Under the pieces are notes generated by a model that ran no database searches, had not been told where the DNA came from, and worked only from the letters and a program-made list of their open reading frames with translations. The position numbers and the translations under genes are program-made. 64,000 bases of DNA from Klebsiella michiganensis (lineage in GTDB: Bacteria > Pseudomonadota > Gammaproteobacteria > Enterobacterales > Enterobacteriaceae), in assembly GCF_002925905.1 (NCBI RefSeq), contig NZ_PRDB01000006.1, positions 328,022 through 392,021 of the forward strand, read 5' to 3'. How positions within the stretch are numbered: position 1 is the stretch's first letter; every line of letters starts with the position of its first letter. Of the stretch, positions 56,007-64,000 are shown in pieces.

Positions 56007-56030
56007 CGGTTATCGACCCTGTTTAAGGTT

Positions 56031-56060
56031 AAAAGTGCCAGCAGGCTGGCACTCTCTTTT
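56031..56060. terminator. Bidirectional terminator between ybtS and pgtP
   Basis: GTGCCAGC-AG-GCTGGCAC is a perfect 8-bp stem flanked by AAAA on the left and TCTCTTTT on the right, so it can end both rightward ybtS and leftward pgtP transcripts. Confidence 0.82.
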
Positions 56061-56078
56061 GCCGGGTTCAGGCGCTTA

Positions 56079-57467
56079 TTATGCGTCGGCCAGCGCCAGC
56101 TCGGCTTCTTGCTGCTGCGTGTTCTTACGCTGTTGCTCAAGCTCCAGCGCGCCGCGATGAGAGAGGTAGCAGAACAGAATGCAGCAGACGATCCCGCCCA
56201 TCAGCAGATAGAACCCGCCGTGCCAGCCCATTTTATCCACCATCACGCCAAACAGGCTGGTGCCTAACGATGCGCCAAAGATGTAGCTCATAAATCCGCG
56301 CAGTCCCACGGCGGAGCCGACGGCAAAGCTGGGAACAATTTCCATGGTCTGCACGGAGGCCAGAAACTGCGGCACGTAAATCAGGCAGCCCACGATCGCC
56401 GCGAACACCGTCACCATCAGCAGGGATTCGCTTTTCCAGTAGCCGATCAGGCAGACAAAAATCAGCGCCATACAGATCATGGCAAGCGGCATGCGCCGTC
56501 CTTTGAACAGCTTGTCGGAGAGCCAGCCCGCCAGCAGGGTCGACGGAATCGCCGCCCATTCAAAGAACAGGAACGCGACGCTCATCTGCTCTTTGGAAAA
56601 ATGTTTCACCGTCAGCAGATAGATAGGCAGCCAGCTGATCATGCCGAAACGCACCATATAGACAAACACGTCCACAAGGGAGACATACCAGGCGTTTTTG
56701 TTGCGCAGAACGTAGGTGCAGAAGATCTGGAATGCGCTCATATTCTCCGGCGCTTTTACCGCGTGTTTAGCGTTAAGCACGACCTTTTCTTCCGGCATCA
56801 TCTCTTCCAGCGCAGGCAGGCCTTCCTCGCGCGGCGAACCTTTACCCAGCGCCAGTACGCTGATGGCGAACACCACCGCCACGCAGGCCGGGACAATGTA
56901 GCTGGCGCTCTGCCAGTGCTCGGTACCGAGAATTGCAAACGCGGCGCCGACGATCGGGGCGACAATCCCGCCGCCGACGTTATGGGAAATGTTCCAGAAA
57001 GCCCCCACGCGACCGCGCTCCCGGCGAGGGAACCAGTTAGCGATGGTGATAAAAGAGGGGCCGACGCCCATCCCCTGAAACAGACCGTTCAGAACGACCA
57101 GCGCAGCGAAGATCCAGAATGCGGTGCTGAACCCCAACCCGACGTTGACGATCGCGCACAGCACCAGGCCGCAGGCCATAAAGACTTTCGGGCTGGCTTT
57201 ATCCGCCAGGCTGCTCATAACGCCTTTGCTGATCCCGTACGCAATGAGCATACAGCTGCTGAGCAAACCGATCTGGGTGGCGCTCAGATCTAACTGCTCT
57301 TTCAGATAGGGCGTGGATAAGGTGAAATTGTTGCGCACAATATAGTACGCCAGATAACCCAGAAATACGCTTAGCAGCGCCTGCATGCGATAGCGGCCAT
57401 AAGTTGCCTGAATTTTCTCAGCCGGCACTTTATTTGCCGACGGCCCTTTTTTTAATATTGATAACAT
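56079..57467 (-). CDS. pgtP: Phosphoglycerate/phosphoenolpyruvate antiporter PgtP
   Basis: A 462-residue organophosphate:phosphate antiporter of the UhpT/GlpT group (Salmonella PgtP is 463). It imports 2- and 3-phosphoglycerate and PEP. About 12 hydrophobic segments are visible, with conserved YYIVRNNFTLSTPYL, GVGPSFITIANWFPRRERGR and NISHNVGGGIVAPI. It diverges from pgtC across a 373-bp control region. Confidence 0.96.
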   Translation of the reverse strand: MLSILKKGPSANKVPAEKIQATYGRYRMQALLSVFLGYLAYYIVRNNFTLSTPYLKEQLDLSATQIGLLSSCMLIAYGISKGVMSSLADKASPKVFMACGLVLCAIVNVGLGFSTAFWIFAALVVLNGLFQGMGVGPSFITIANWFPRRERGRVGAFWNISHNVGGGIVAPIVGAAFAILGTEHWQSASYIVPACVAVVFAISVLALGKGSPREEGLPALEEMMPEEKVVLNAKHAVKAPENMSAFQIFCTYVLRNKNAWYVSLVDVFVYMVRFGMISWLPIYLLTVKHFSKEQMSVAFLFFEWAAIPSTLLAGWLSDKLFKGRRMPLAMICMALIFVCLIGYWKSESLLMVTVFAAIVGCLIYVPQFLASVQTMEIVPSFAVGSAVGLRGFMSYIFGASLGTSLFGVMVDKMGWHGGFYLLMGGIVCCILFCYLSHRGALELEQQRKNTQQQEAELALADA

Positions 57468-57840
57468 GTCGTCACCTGTATTTTATATTGATATGAACAT
57501 CAGGAGTATTCGGCATGAAGAGTGAAATAAGTGGTCAGAAAACTCAAATCGTCGAAATGGGTCAAAACTGACTCAAATTGATGAATTCAGGGGTTATTTT
57601 TAACGCATTGAGCATCAATGAAATAGCGAATAATTAATTTCCCGCTAATTTTATGTCAGGCGTGTGCGGATATTAACAAATTCCACATTCATTATCTGGT
57701 AATGTTTGCTGATATTCCCGGCGGCCAGCGCGGCTATTTCGAGGCTAGCGGTGATTAATCCGCCAGACGTCATAAACGGGTAAGTTTTGTCTCAACGCTC
57801 TTTTTTCGGTATTTCAATATTTATGAACGGGATCACAAAC
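57468..57840. promoter_or_regulatory. pgtP/pgtC divergent control region
   Basis: A 373-bp AT-rich non-coding stretch. Close to pgtP it holds two copies of ACTCAAAT (57542-57549 and 57571-57578, 29 bp apart) interleaved with GTCAGAAA, GTCGAAAT and GTCAAAAC units. Such a repeat cluster could be the target of PgtA. No gene is seen. Confidence 0.45.
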
Positions 57841-59094
57841 ATGTTTCTGCGGTGGAGTCGGGCGCCCGGCAAAACGCTTGCGTTGCTGCTGCTGGCCGCC
57901 GGATTCAGCTCCTGTGCGGCGCAGGGGAACGAACTGGTGATGGCGACAACATTTTCCCCCAGCGCCACCGCGTGGATTATCGCACGCTGGCAAACGGAGC
58001 CGGGGTCGGTGATGATTCGCACCCTCAACCGCACCAGCGCCTCGCTGGAACAGCTGCTTGATACGGCAAATGCGGAGAACGTTGATCTGGTCCTGACCTC
58101 ATCACCGATGCTGCTGCAGCATCTTCAGGAGCATCAAAAGCTGGCGCCGTTCAGCGGCGCGCCGGCGGCCAGTCAACGCCTGGTGCCGGAATCCATCCGC
58201 GCCACCTCCGTTGCCGTGGCGATGTCGGGGTTTGGCTTGCTGATTAACCGCTCGGCGCTGACGACGCGGCATCTGCCTGCGCCAGCGGACTGGGACGATC
58301 TCACCGATCCCCGATATCAGGGGGCGCTGCTGATGAGCAGCCCGTCGCGCTCGGACACTAATCATCTGATGGTGGAGTCGCTGCTGCAACAAAAAGGCTG
58401 GCTTAAGGGATGGCAAACGCTGCTGGCAAGCGCGGGAAATCTGGTGACGATTTCATCCCGCAGCTTTGGCGTGGCGGATAAGATCAAAAGCGGGCTGGGC
58501 GTAGCCGGTCCGGTGATTGATAACTATGCCAATCTGTTGCTGAACGATCCGCACCTTGCCTTTATCTATTTTCCGCAGTCGGCGGTGTCGCCTACCTACG
58601 TTGCGGTGCTCAAAAATAGCCAGCACGCCAGCGAGGCGCGGCGGTTTATTCGCTATCTGCTGAGCCCGGAAGGCCAGCGGATCCTCGCCGACGCGAATAC
58701 CGGGAAATACCCGGTGACGCCGCTGACGGCAGGCAATCCACGGGCGGCGCAGCAGGCGGTGCTGATGAATCAACCGCCGCTGAACTATCGCCTGATCCTT
58801 AAGCGTCAGCGCCTGGTTCAGCGGATGTTTGATACGGCGATCAGCTTTCGTCTCGCCCAGCTGAAAGATGCCTGGCGAGCGCTGCACAGCGCGGAGGCTC
58901 GCCTTAAGCGTCCGCTGCCCGAAATACGCGCGCTGCTAACCGGCGTCCCGGTCGATCCGGCAAGCAGCGAGGATGAAGCCTGGCTGGCTAAGTTCGATAA
59001 TAAGAGCTTTGCGGAGCAGCAAATGATGGAGTGGCAGCTCTGGTTTCTCAACAACCAGCGGCAGGCGATCAATAAACTGGAAGAGCTGAAATGA
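57841..59094 (+). CDS. pgtC: Phosphoglycerate-induction protein PgtC
   Basis: A 417-residue periplasmic protein that senses inducer together with PgtB. It starts at ATG 57841 (MFLRWSRAPGKTLALLLLAAG), the point where Salmonella PgtC begins by recall; two upstream in-frame ATGs (57787, 57823) have poor ribosome sites. A signal peptide is followed by an extracellular-solute-binding-like fold (LVMATTFSPSATAWIIARW; GVAGPVIDNYANLLL). Its stop overlaps the pgtB start (ATGATGG). Confidence 0.93.
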   Translation: MFLRWSRAPGKTLALLLLAAGFSSCAAQGNELVMATTFSPSATAWIIARWQTEPGSVMIRTLNRTSASLEQLLDTANAENVDLVLTSSPMLLQHLQEHQKLAPFSGAPAASQRLVPESIRATSVAVAMSGFGLLINRSALTTRHLPAPADWDDLTDPRYQGALLMSSPSRSDTNHLMVESLLQQKGWLKGWQTLLASAGNLVTISSRSFGVADKIKSGLGVAGPVIDNYANLLLNDPHLAFIYFPQSAVSPTYVAVLKNSQHASEARRFIRYLLSPEGQRILADANTGKYPVTPLTAGNPRAAQQAVLMNQPPLNYRLILKRQRLVQRMFDTAISFRLAQLKDAWRALHSAEARLKRPLPEIRALLTGVPVDPASSEDEAWLAKFDNKSFAEQQMMEWQLWFLNNQRQAINKLEELK

Positions 59095-61100
59095 TGGCCC
59101 GTTCCATACTGCAACGTCTGCGGCAAATCAGTATCAGCAGCAGCCTGCGCGGGGCCTTTCTGATGGGCGCGCTGCTGACGCTTATTGTCAGCAGCGTCAG
59201 CCTCTATTCATGGCATGAGCAAAGCTCGCAGATACCCTATTCGCTGGACGAGTATTTTCCCCGCATCCACTCTGCTTTTCTGATTGAAGGCAATCTCAAT
59301 CTAGTGGTCGATCAGCTGAATGAATTTCTGCTGGCGCCGAATACCACGGTGCGCCTGCAGCTGCGTAACCAGATTATTCAGCATCTGGATAAAATCGAGC
59401 GGCTGAGCCAGGGCTTGTCGCCCGCGGAACGCCAGCAGCTGGCGGTGATTTTACAGGACAGCCGCGCGCTGCTGTCGGAGCTGGATCGCGTGCTCTACAA
59501 CATGTTTCTGGTACGCGAAAAGGTGGGGGAACTCTCGGCGCGTATCGACTGGCTGCACGATGATTTTACCACTGAGCTGAATTCACTGGTGCAGGACTTT
59601 ACCTGGCAGCAGGGAACGCTGCTCGATCAGATAGAAGCCCGCCAGGGCGACGCGGCGCAGTACCTGAAGCGTTCCAGAGAAGTCCAGAACGAACAGCAGC
59701 AGGTCTATACGCTGGCCCGCATTGAGAATCAAATCGTTGACGACCTGCGCGACAGGCTTAATGAACTGAAATCCGGAAATGATGACGGCATGCTGGTGGA
59801 GACGCATATCCGCTATCTCGAAAACCTGAAGAAAACGTCGGATGAAAATATTCGCGCGTTGGACGACTGGCCGAGCACGATCACGCTGCGACAAACGATT
59901 GATGAGCTGCTGGAAATCGGCATGGTGAAAAATAAGATGCCGGATACCATGCGCGACTACGTGACGGCGCAAAAAGCGTTAGTGGACGCCAGTCGCGCCA
60001 GAGAAGCCACGCTGGGGCGTTTCAGGACGCTGCTTGAAGCCCAGCTTGGCAGCAGTCATCAGCAAATGCAGATGTTTAATCAGCGTATGGGACAGATTGT
60101 CCGCGTGAGCGGCGGGTTGATTCTGGTGGCGACGCTGCTGGCGCTGCTGCTGGCGTGGGTGCTGAATCATTATTTCATCCGATCGCGGCTGGTGAAGCGC
60201 TTTACCGCGCTGAACCAGGCGGTGGTGCAGATTGGTTTAGGCCGGACGGATGCCACCATTCCGGTTTATGGCCGGGATGAGCTGGGGCGTATTGCCTGTT
60301 TGCTTCGCCATACGCTGGGTCAGCTTAACGCGCAAAAACAGCAGCTTGAACAGGAGATTGGCGAGCGAAAAACGATTGAGGCCGATCTTCGCGCCACCCA
60401 GGACGAGCTGATCCAGACCGCTAAACTGGCGGTGGTGGGGCAGACGATGACCACCCTGGCGCATGAGATCAACCAGCCGCTGAACGCGCTGTCGATGTAT
60501 CTGTTTACGGCAGGACGGGCGATTGAGCAGGGACAGACGGCGCAGGCGCGGGCGACGTTAAGTAAAGCGGAAGGGTTGATTAACCGCATTGACGCGATTA
60601 TCCGCTCGCTGCGTCAATTTACCCGCCGCGCTGAACTGGAAACGCCGCTGCATCCGGTTGATTTGCGTCAGACGTTTACGGTGGCGTGGGAACTGCTGGC
60701 GATGCGCCATAAGCCGCAGCAGGGGACGCTGGAGATACCGGATGAAACCGTCTGGATCCGCGGCGATGAAGTGCGGGTTCATCAGGTGCTGGTCAACGTA
60801 CTGTCGAATGCGCTCGACGCCTGTCCGACCGCGGCGAAAATAACGGTGAGCTGGCAAATCCACGGCGATACCCTGCGCGTGTTGATTGCCGATAACGGTC
60901 CCGGCTGGCCTGCGGCCTTGCTACCGTCACTGCTGAAGCCGTTCACCACCAGCAAAGATGTGGGGCTGGGGATTGGGCTGTCGATTTCTGTTTCGCTGAT
61001 GACGCAAATGGAAGGGACGCTGCGCCTGGCGTCGACGTTAACGCGCAATGCCTGCGTGGTGCTGCAATTTAATTTAACGGATGTAAATGATGTTGAGTAA
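59091..61100 (+). CDS. pgtB: Sensor kinase PgtB
   Basis: A 669-residue membrane kinase: an N-terminal helix (residues ~20-40), a long periplasmic helical region, a second helix (VSGGLILVATLLALLLAWVL, ~343), a HAMP-like linker, a phospho-acceptor His in TLAHEINQPLNALSMY (~458) and an HATPase domain with VNVLSNALDA and DNGPGW. With PgtC it relays the inducer signal to PgtA. The end overlaps pgtA by 14 bp. Confidence 0.94.
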   Translation: MMARSILQRLRQISISSSLRGAFLMGALLTLIVSSVSLYSWHEQSSQIPYSLDEYFPRIHSAFLIEGNLNLVVDQLNEFLLAPNTTVRLQLRNQIIQHLDKIERLSQGLSPAERQQLAVILQDSRALLSELDRVLYNMFLVREKVGELSARIDWLHDDFTTELNSLVQDFTWQQGTLLDQIEARQGDAAQYLKRSREVQNEQQQVYTLARIENQIVDDLRDRLNELKSGNDDGMLVETHIRYLENLKKTSDENIRALDDWPSTITLRQTIDELLEIGMVKNKMPDTMRDYVTAQKALVDASRAREATLGRFRTLLEAQLGSSHQQMQMFNQRMGQIVRVSGGLILVATLLALLLAWVLNHYFIRSRLVKRFTALNQAVVQIGLGRTDATIPVYGRDELGRIACLLRHTLGQLNAQKQQLEQEIGERKTIEADLRATQDELIQTAKLAVVGQTMTTLAHEINQPLNALSMYLFTAGRAIEQGQTAQARATLSKAEGLINRIDAIIRSLRQFTRRAELETPLHPVDLRQTFTVAWELLAMRHKPQQGTLEIPDETVWIRGDEVRVHQVLVNVLSNALDACPTAAKITVSWQIHGDTLRVLIADNGPGWPAALLPSLLKPFTTSKDVGLGIGLSISVSLMTQMEGTLRLASTLTRNACVVLQFNLTDVNDVE

Positions 61101-62340
61101 TGAGTGTTCGATTCTGCTGATTGATGATGATCGCGACGTGCTGGATGCCTATACGCAGCTGCTTGAGCAAGCGGGTTATCACGTCCACGCCTGCGATAAC
61201 CCCTTTGATGCGCGGGCGTGGCTGCAGAAGGACTGGCCCGGCATTGTGCTGAGCGATGTCTGCATGCCCGGCTGCTCCGGCATCGATTTGATGACGCTGT
61301 TTCATCAGGATGACGAGCAGCTGCCGATTCTGCTTATCACCGGGCATGGCGACGTACCGATGGCGGTGGATGCGGTGAAAAAGGGGGCCTGGGATTTTCT
61401 GCAAAAGCCGGTCGATCCGGGTAAGCTGCTCTCGCTGGTGGACGCCGCGTTGCGCCAGCGGCAAGCGGTGATCGCGCGTCGCCAGTACGGCCAGCAAAAA
61501 TTACGGGTTGAGCTGATCGGGCGCAGCCAATGGACTGAACAGTATCGCCAGCGTTTACAGCAGTTGGCAGAGACGGATATTGCGGTCTGGCTTTACGGCG
61601 AAGCGGGAACCGGGCGTATGACCGGCGCACGTTACCTGCACCAGCTGGGGCGTAACGCCGAAGGCCCTTTTATCTACTGCGAACTGACTGCGGCCAACGC
61701 CCATAAGCTGAATGACGCGATCGCGCAGGCGCAGGGCGGAACGCTGGTATTAAGCCACCCGGAGCACCTGACTCATGAGCAACAACATCAGCTGGTACAG
61801 GCGCAGAGCCATGAGAAGCGGCCTTTTCGCCTGATTGGTATCGGCAGTGCGTCGCTAGTGGCGCTGGCGGGCAGTAGCCAGATCGTGGCGGAGCTCTATT
61901 ACTGCTTCGCGATGACGCAAATTGCCTGCCTGCCGCTGTCAAGGCGGCCTGATGATATCGAGCCGCTGTTCCACCACTATTTGCAAAAAACCTGTCAGCG
62001 GCTGAATCATCCCGTCCCGGAGGTGGATAGCCATCTGTTAAAAGGGATGATACGTCGGGCGTGGCCGAACAACGTCCGCGAACTGGCGAACGCTGCCGAA
62101 CTGTATGCGGTGGGGGTATTACCGCTCGCGGATACGGTGAATCCGCTGATGCACGTCGGCGAGCCGACGCCGCTCGATCGACGGGTTGAGGACGTAGAGC
62201 GGCAGATCATCACCGAAGCGCTGAATCTCCATCAGGGGCGCATTAATGAAGTGGCGGAGTATCTGCTTATTCCGCGTAAAAAACTCTATCTCAGAATGAA
62301 GAAATATGGCCTGAGTAAAGAGCACTACAAGGGCTTTTAG
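61087..62340 (+). CDS. pgtA: Response regulator PgtA
   Basis: A 417-residue regulator with a receiver domain (LLIDDDRD, phospho-Asp57 in VLSDVCMPG, Lys in LQKPVD), an AAA-like middle domain and a C-terminal Fis-type helix-turn-helix (INEVAEYLLIPRKKLYLRMKKYG). The middle domain is degenerate: the Walker A site reads GEAGTGRMTG instead of GESGTGKE, and no GAFTGA loop is seen, so sigma-54 activation is unlikely. This matches the known odd member PgtA. It activates pgtP. Confidence 0.94.
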   Translation: MMLSNECSILLIDDDRDVLDAYTQLLEQAGYHVHACDNPFDARAWLQKDWPGIVLSDVCMPGCSGIDLMTLFHQDDEQLPILLITGHGDVPMAVDAVKKGAWDFLQKPVDPGKLLSLVDAALRQRQAVIARRQYGQQKLRVELIGRSQWTEQYRQRLQQLAETDIAVWLYGEAGTGRMTGARYLHQLGRNAEGPFIYCELTAANAHKLNDAIAQAQGGTLVLSHPEHLTHEQQHQLVQAQSHEKRPFRLIGIGSASLVALAGSSQIVAELYYCFAMTQIACLPLSRRPDDIEPLFHHYLQKTCQRLNHPVPEVDSHLLKGMIRRAWPNNVRELANAAELYAVGVLPLADTVNPLMHVGEPTPLDRRVEDVERQIITEALNLHQGRINEVAEYLLIPRKKLYLRMKKYGLSKEHYKGF

Positions 62341-62690
62341 CGAAAATTGAGGGGGAGGGCGTTTATTTCCTTGCCCCTGATTTTTTGCGTTTTATTAATC
62401 GTGTGACAAATAGTGGTTGTTATCTCTGCACGTGAATTATATAAATATCCAGCAAGTTAAGCACCCCCATATAAATAATAACGTATTAAAAATGATACTT
62501 TAAAAAATAATAATATTTCAGTACTAATTTTGATGCGTTAAAAGCTGCCACTATAAATCAGGTTATGTGATCGCTGTTAGTGAATCAGCATAGTTGCATT
62601 TTATAAAATAGCCAAACAAACACAGCGTTTTTATTACCTGAATCAGAGTCAAATTAATTTGACCCTACTCTATATTACTGAGGCCATATT
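62341..62690. promoter_or_regulatory. Intergenic region before sdaC
   Basis: A 350-bp AT-rich non-coding stretch. Just past pgtA a short GC stem (AGGGC...GCCCCT) followed by TTTTTT (62383-62388) may be its terminator. A TGTGA half-site at 62402-62406 hints at CRP control of sdaC, but the second half is weak. No gene is seen. Confidence 0.4.
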
Positions 62691-63974
62691 ATGGAAACCG
62701 TTCAAAATACCCTCGTTGCTCGCGAGAGCAGCGGCTGGAGAAAAAGTGATACCGTGTGGATGCTGGGCCTGTACGGTACCGCAATTGGTGCAGGGGTGCT
62801 TTTCCTGCCAATTAACGCCGGGGTTGGCGGTTTAATTCCGTTAATCATCATGGCCATTCTTGCCTTCCCGATGACCTTTTTTGCCCACCGCGGTTTAACC
62901 CGTTTTGTCCTGTCGGGCAAAAATCCGGGAGAAGATATTACCGAAGTGGTGGAAGAACATTTCGGCACCGGTGCAGGTAAGCTTATCACGCTGCTTTATT
63001 TCTTCGCTATTTATCCGATACTGCTGGTTTATAGCGTTGCTATTACCAACACCGTCGACAGCTTTATTACTCACCAGCTTGGTCTGGTGTCTCCGCCGCG
63101 CGCTATTTTGTCGCTGATTTTAATTGTCGGCATGATGGGGATTGTCCGCTTTGGCGAAAAAATGATTGTTAAGGCCATGAGCGTGCTGGTGTTTCCGTTC
63201 GTGTTCGCGTTGATGGTATTGGCGCTGTATTTGATCCCGCAATGGAACGGCGCGGTACTGGATACGCTGTCGCTGAGCAGCGCTTCGGCAACGGGAAATG
63301 GTCTGTGGATGACCCTGTGGCTGGCTATCCCGGTCATGGTCTTCTCCTTCAACCATTCGCCGATTATCTCCTCTTTTGCGGTGGCTAAACGTGAAGAATA
63401 TGGCCAGGACGCCGAGCGCAAATGCTCCCGTATTCTGGGCTTCGCCCACATCATGATGGTGCTGACGGTGATGTTCTTTGTGTTCAGCTGCGTACTGAGC
63501 CTCTCCCCGGAAAACCTGGCGGAAGCGAAAGCGCAGAACATCTCCATCCTCTCATATCTGGCGAACCATTTTAACGCGCCGGTGATTGCCTGGATGGCGC
63601 CGATCATCGCGATGATTGCGATTACTAAATCCTTCCTCGGCCACTACCTCGGCGCGCGTGAAGGCTTCAACGGCATGGTGATTAAGTCACTGCGCGGAAA
63701 AGGGAAATCGATCGAAATCAACAAACTGAACAAGATCACCGCGCTGTTCATGCTGGTGACCACCTGGATTGTTGCCACCCTGAACCCCAGCATCCTGGGG
63801 ATGATTGAAACGCTGGGCGGCCCGGTCATCGCGATGATCCTGTTCCTGATGCCAATGTATGCCATCAACAAAGTACCGGCCATGCGCAAGTACAGCGGCC
63901 ATATCAGTAACGCGTTTGTGGTGGTAATGGGACTGATTGCCATCTCCGCTATTTTCTTCTCTCTGTTCAGCTAA
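62691..63974 (+). CDS. sdaC: Serine:H+ symporter SdaC (DlsT)
   Basis: A 427-residue inner membrane transporter of the hydroxy/aromatic amino acid permease family (E. coli SdaC is 429). Conserved segments include [58 protein letters not shown] and the C-terminal [20 protein letters not shown]. It imports L-serine for degradation; the serine deaminase gene sdaB normally follows, and would lie just beyond the right edge. Confidence 0.94.
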   Translation: METVQNTLVARESSGWRKSDTVWMLGLYGTAIGAGVLFLPINAGVGGLIPLIIMAILAFPMTFFAHRGLTRFVLSGKNPGEDITEVVEEHFGTGAGKLITLLYFFAIYPILLVYSVAITNTVDSFITHQLGLVSPPRAILSLILIVGMMGIVRFGEKMIVKAMSVLVFPFVFALMVLALYLIPQWNGAVLDTLSLSSASATGNGLWMTLWLAIPVMVFSFNHSPIISSFAVAKREEYGQDAERKCSRILGFAHIMMVLTVMFFVFSCVLSLSPENLAEAKAQNISILSYLANHFNAPVIAWMAPIIAMIAITKSFLGHYLGAREGFNGMVIKSLRGKGKSIEINKLNKITALFMLVTTWIVATLNPSILGMIETLGGPVIAMILFLMPMYAINKVPAMRKYSGHISNAFVVVMGLIAISAIFFSLFS

Positions 63975-64000
63975 GTTTTCAGCGCCGCCTGTCACCGGCG

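Noticed and set aside
56007..56078. Integrase, tRNA or attachment site at the ybtS end
   Set aside because: The 72-bp interval holds only a bidirectional terminator; no tRNA or attachment-like repeat was found.

Overview
The window is a chromosomal segment of a GC-rich enterobacterium. Its tetrathionate-respiration (ttr), phosphoglycerate-transport (pgt) and serine-transport (sdaC) genes closely resemble their Salmonella and E. coli counterparts by recall. A Citrobacter, Klebsiella or Enterobacter relative is the likeliest host, but the species cannot be fixed from sequence alone. No rRNA, tRNA or CRISPR array was found.

Left part (1-11289): the end of a fimbrial subunit or adhesin gene is followed by the divergent ttrBCA / ttrSR locus. 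ttrC carries a one-base deletion in a C5 (coding G5) tract that splits its frame. Next come an iron-type pair (a YncE-like beta-propeller and a Cir/FepA-like TonB-dependent receptor) behind a Fur-like site, and a small lipoprotein ending in a TolA C-terminal-like domain.

Middle part (11434-21255): an unusual catabolic or salvage locus. A leftward operon encodes an ABC ATPase, a permease, a phosphotriesterase-family hydrolase, a GATase1-like protein and an M20 amidohydrolase. Around it lie a LacI-type repressor, a sugar-type periplasmic binding protein, a ribokinase-family kinase, a BtpA/SgcQ-family protein and a TenA-family protein. Two perfect copies and one near copy of the palindrome GTAAACCGGTTTAC lie in the two promoter regions and are the probable repressor operators. 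The substrate is unknown.

Accessory segment (21276-27154): decayed Tn3-family transposase and resolvase fragments come first, then an orphan type VI secretion-like module (a PAAR protein, a frameshifted papain-like effector and a lipoprotein that is a candidate immunity protein). A nucleotidyltransferase-like gene, a BON-LysM protein and a complete 1057-bp IS903 follow.

Yersiniabactin locus (27207-56006): all eleven genes are present in canonical order: fyuA, ybtE, ybtT, ybtU, irp1, irp2 and ybtA leftward; ybtP, ybtQ, ybtX and ybtS rightward. Fur-like boxes and a repeated YbtA-type inverted repeat lie in all three control regions. The integrase and asn-tRNA normally beside ybtS are absent; ybtS runs straight into a terminator shared with pgtP. 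Protein lengths match Yersinia, but many residues differ from the Yersinia versions as remembered, suggesting a divergent lineage.

Right part (56079-63974): pgtP diverges from pgtC-pgtB-pgtA (phosphoglycerate transport with its inducer-sensing system), followed by sdaC (serine:H+ symporter).
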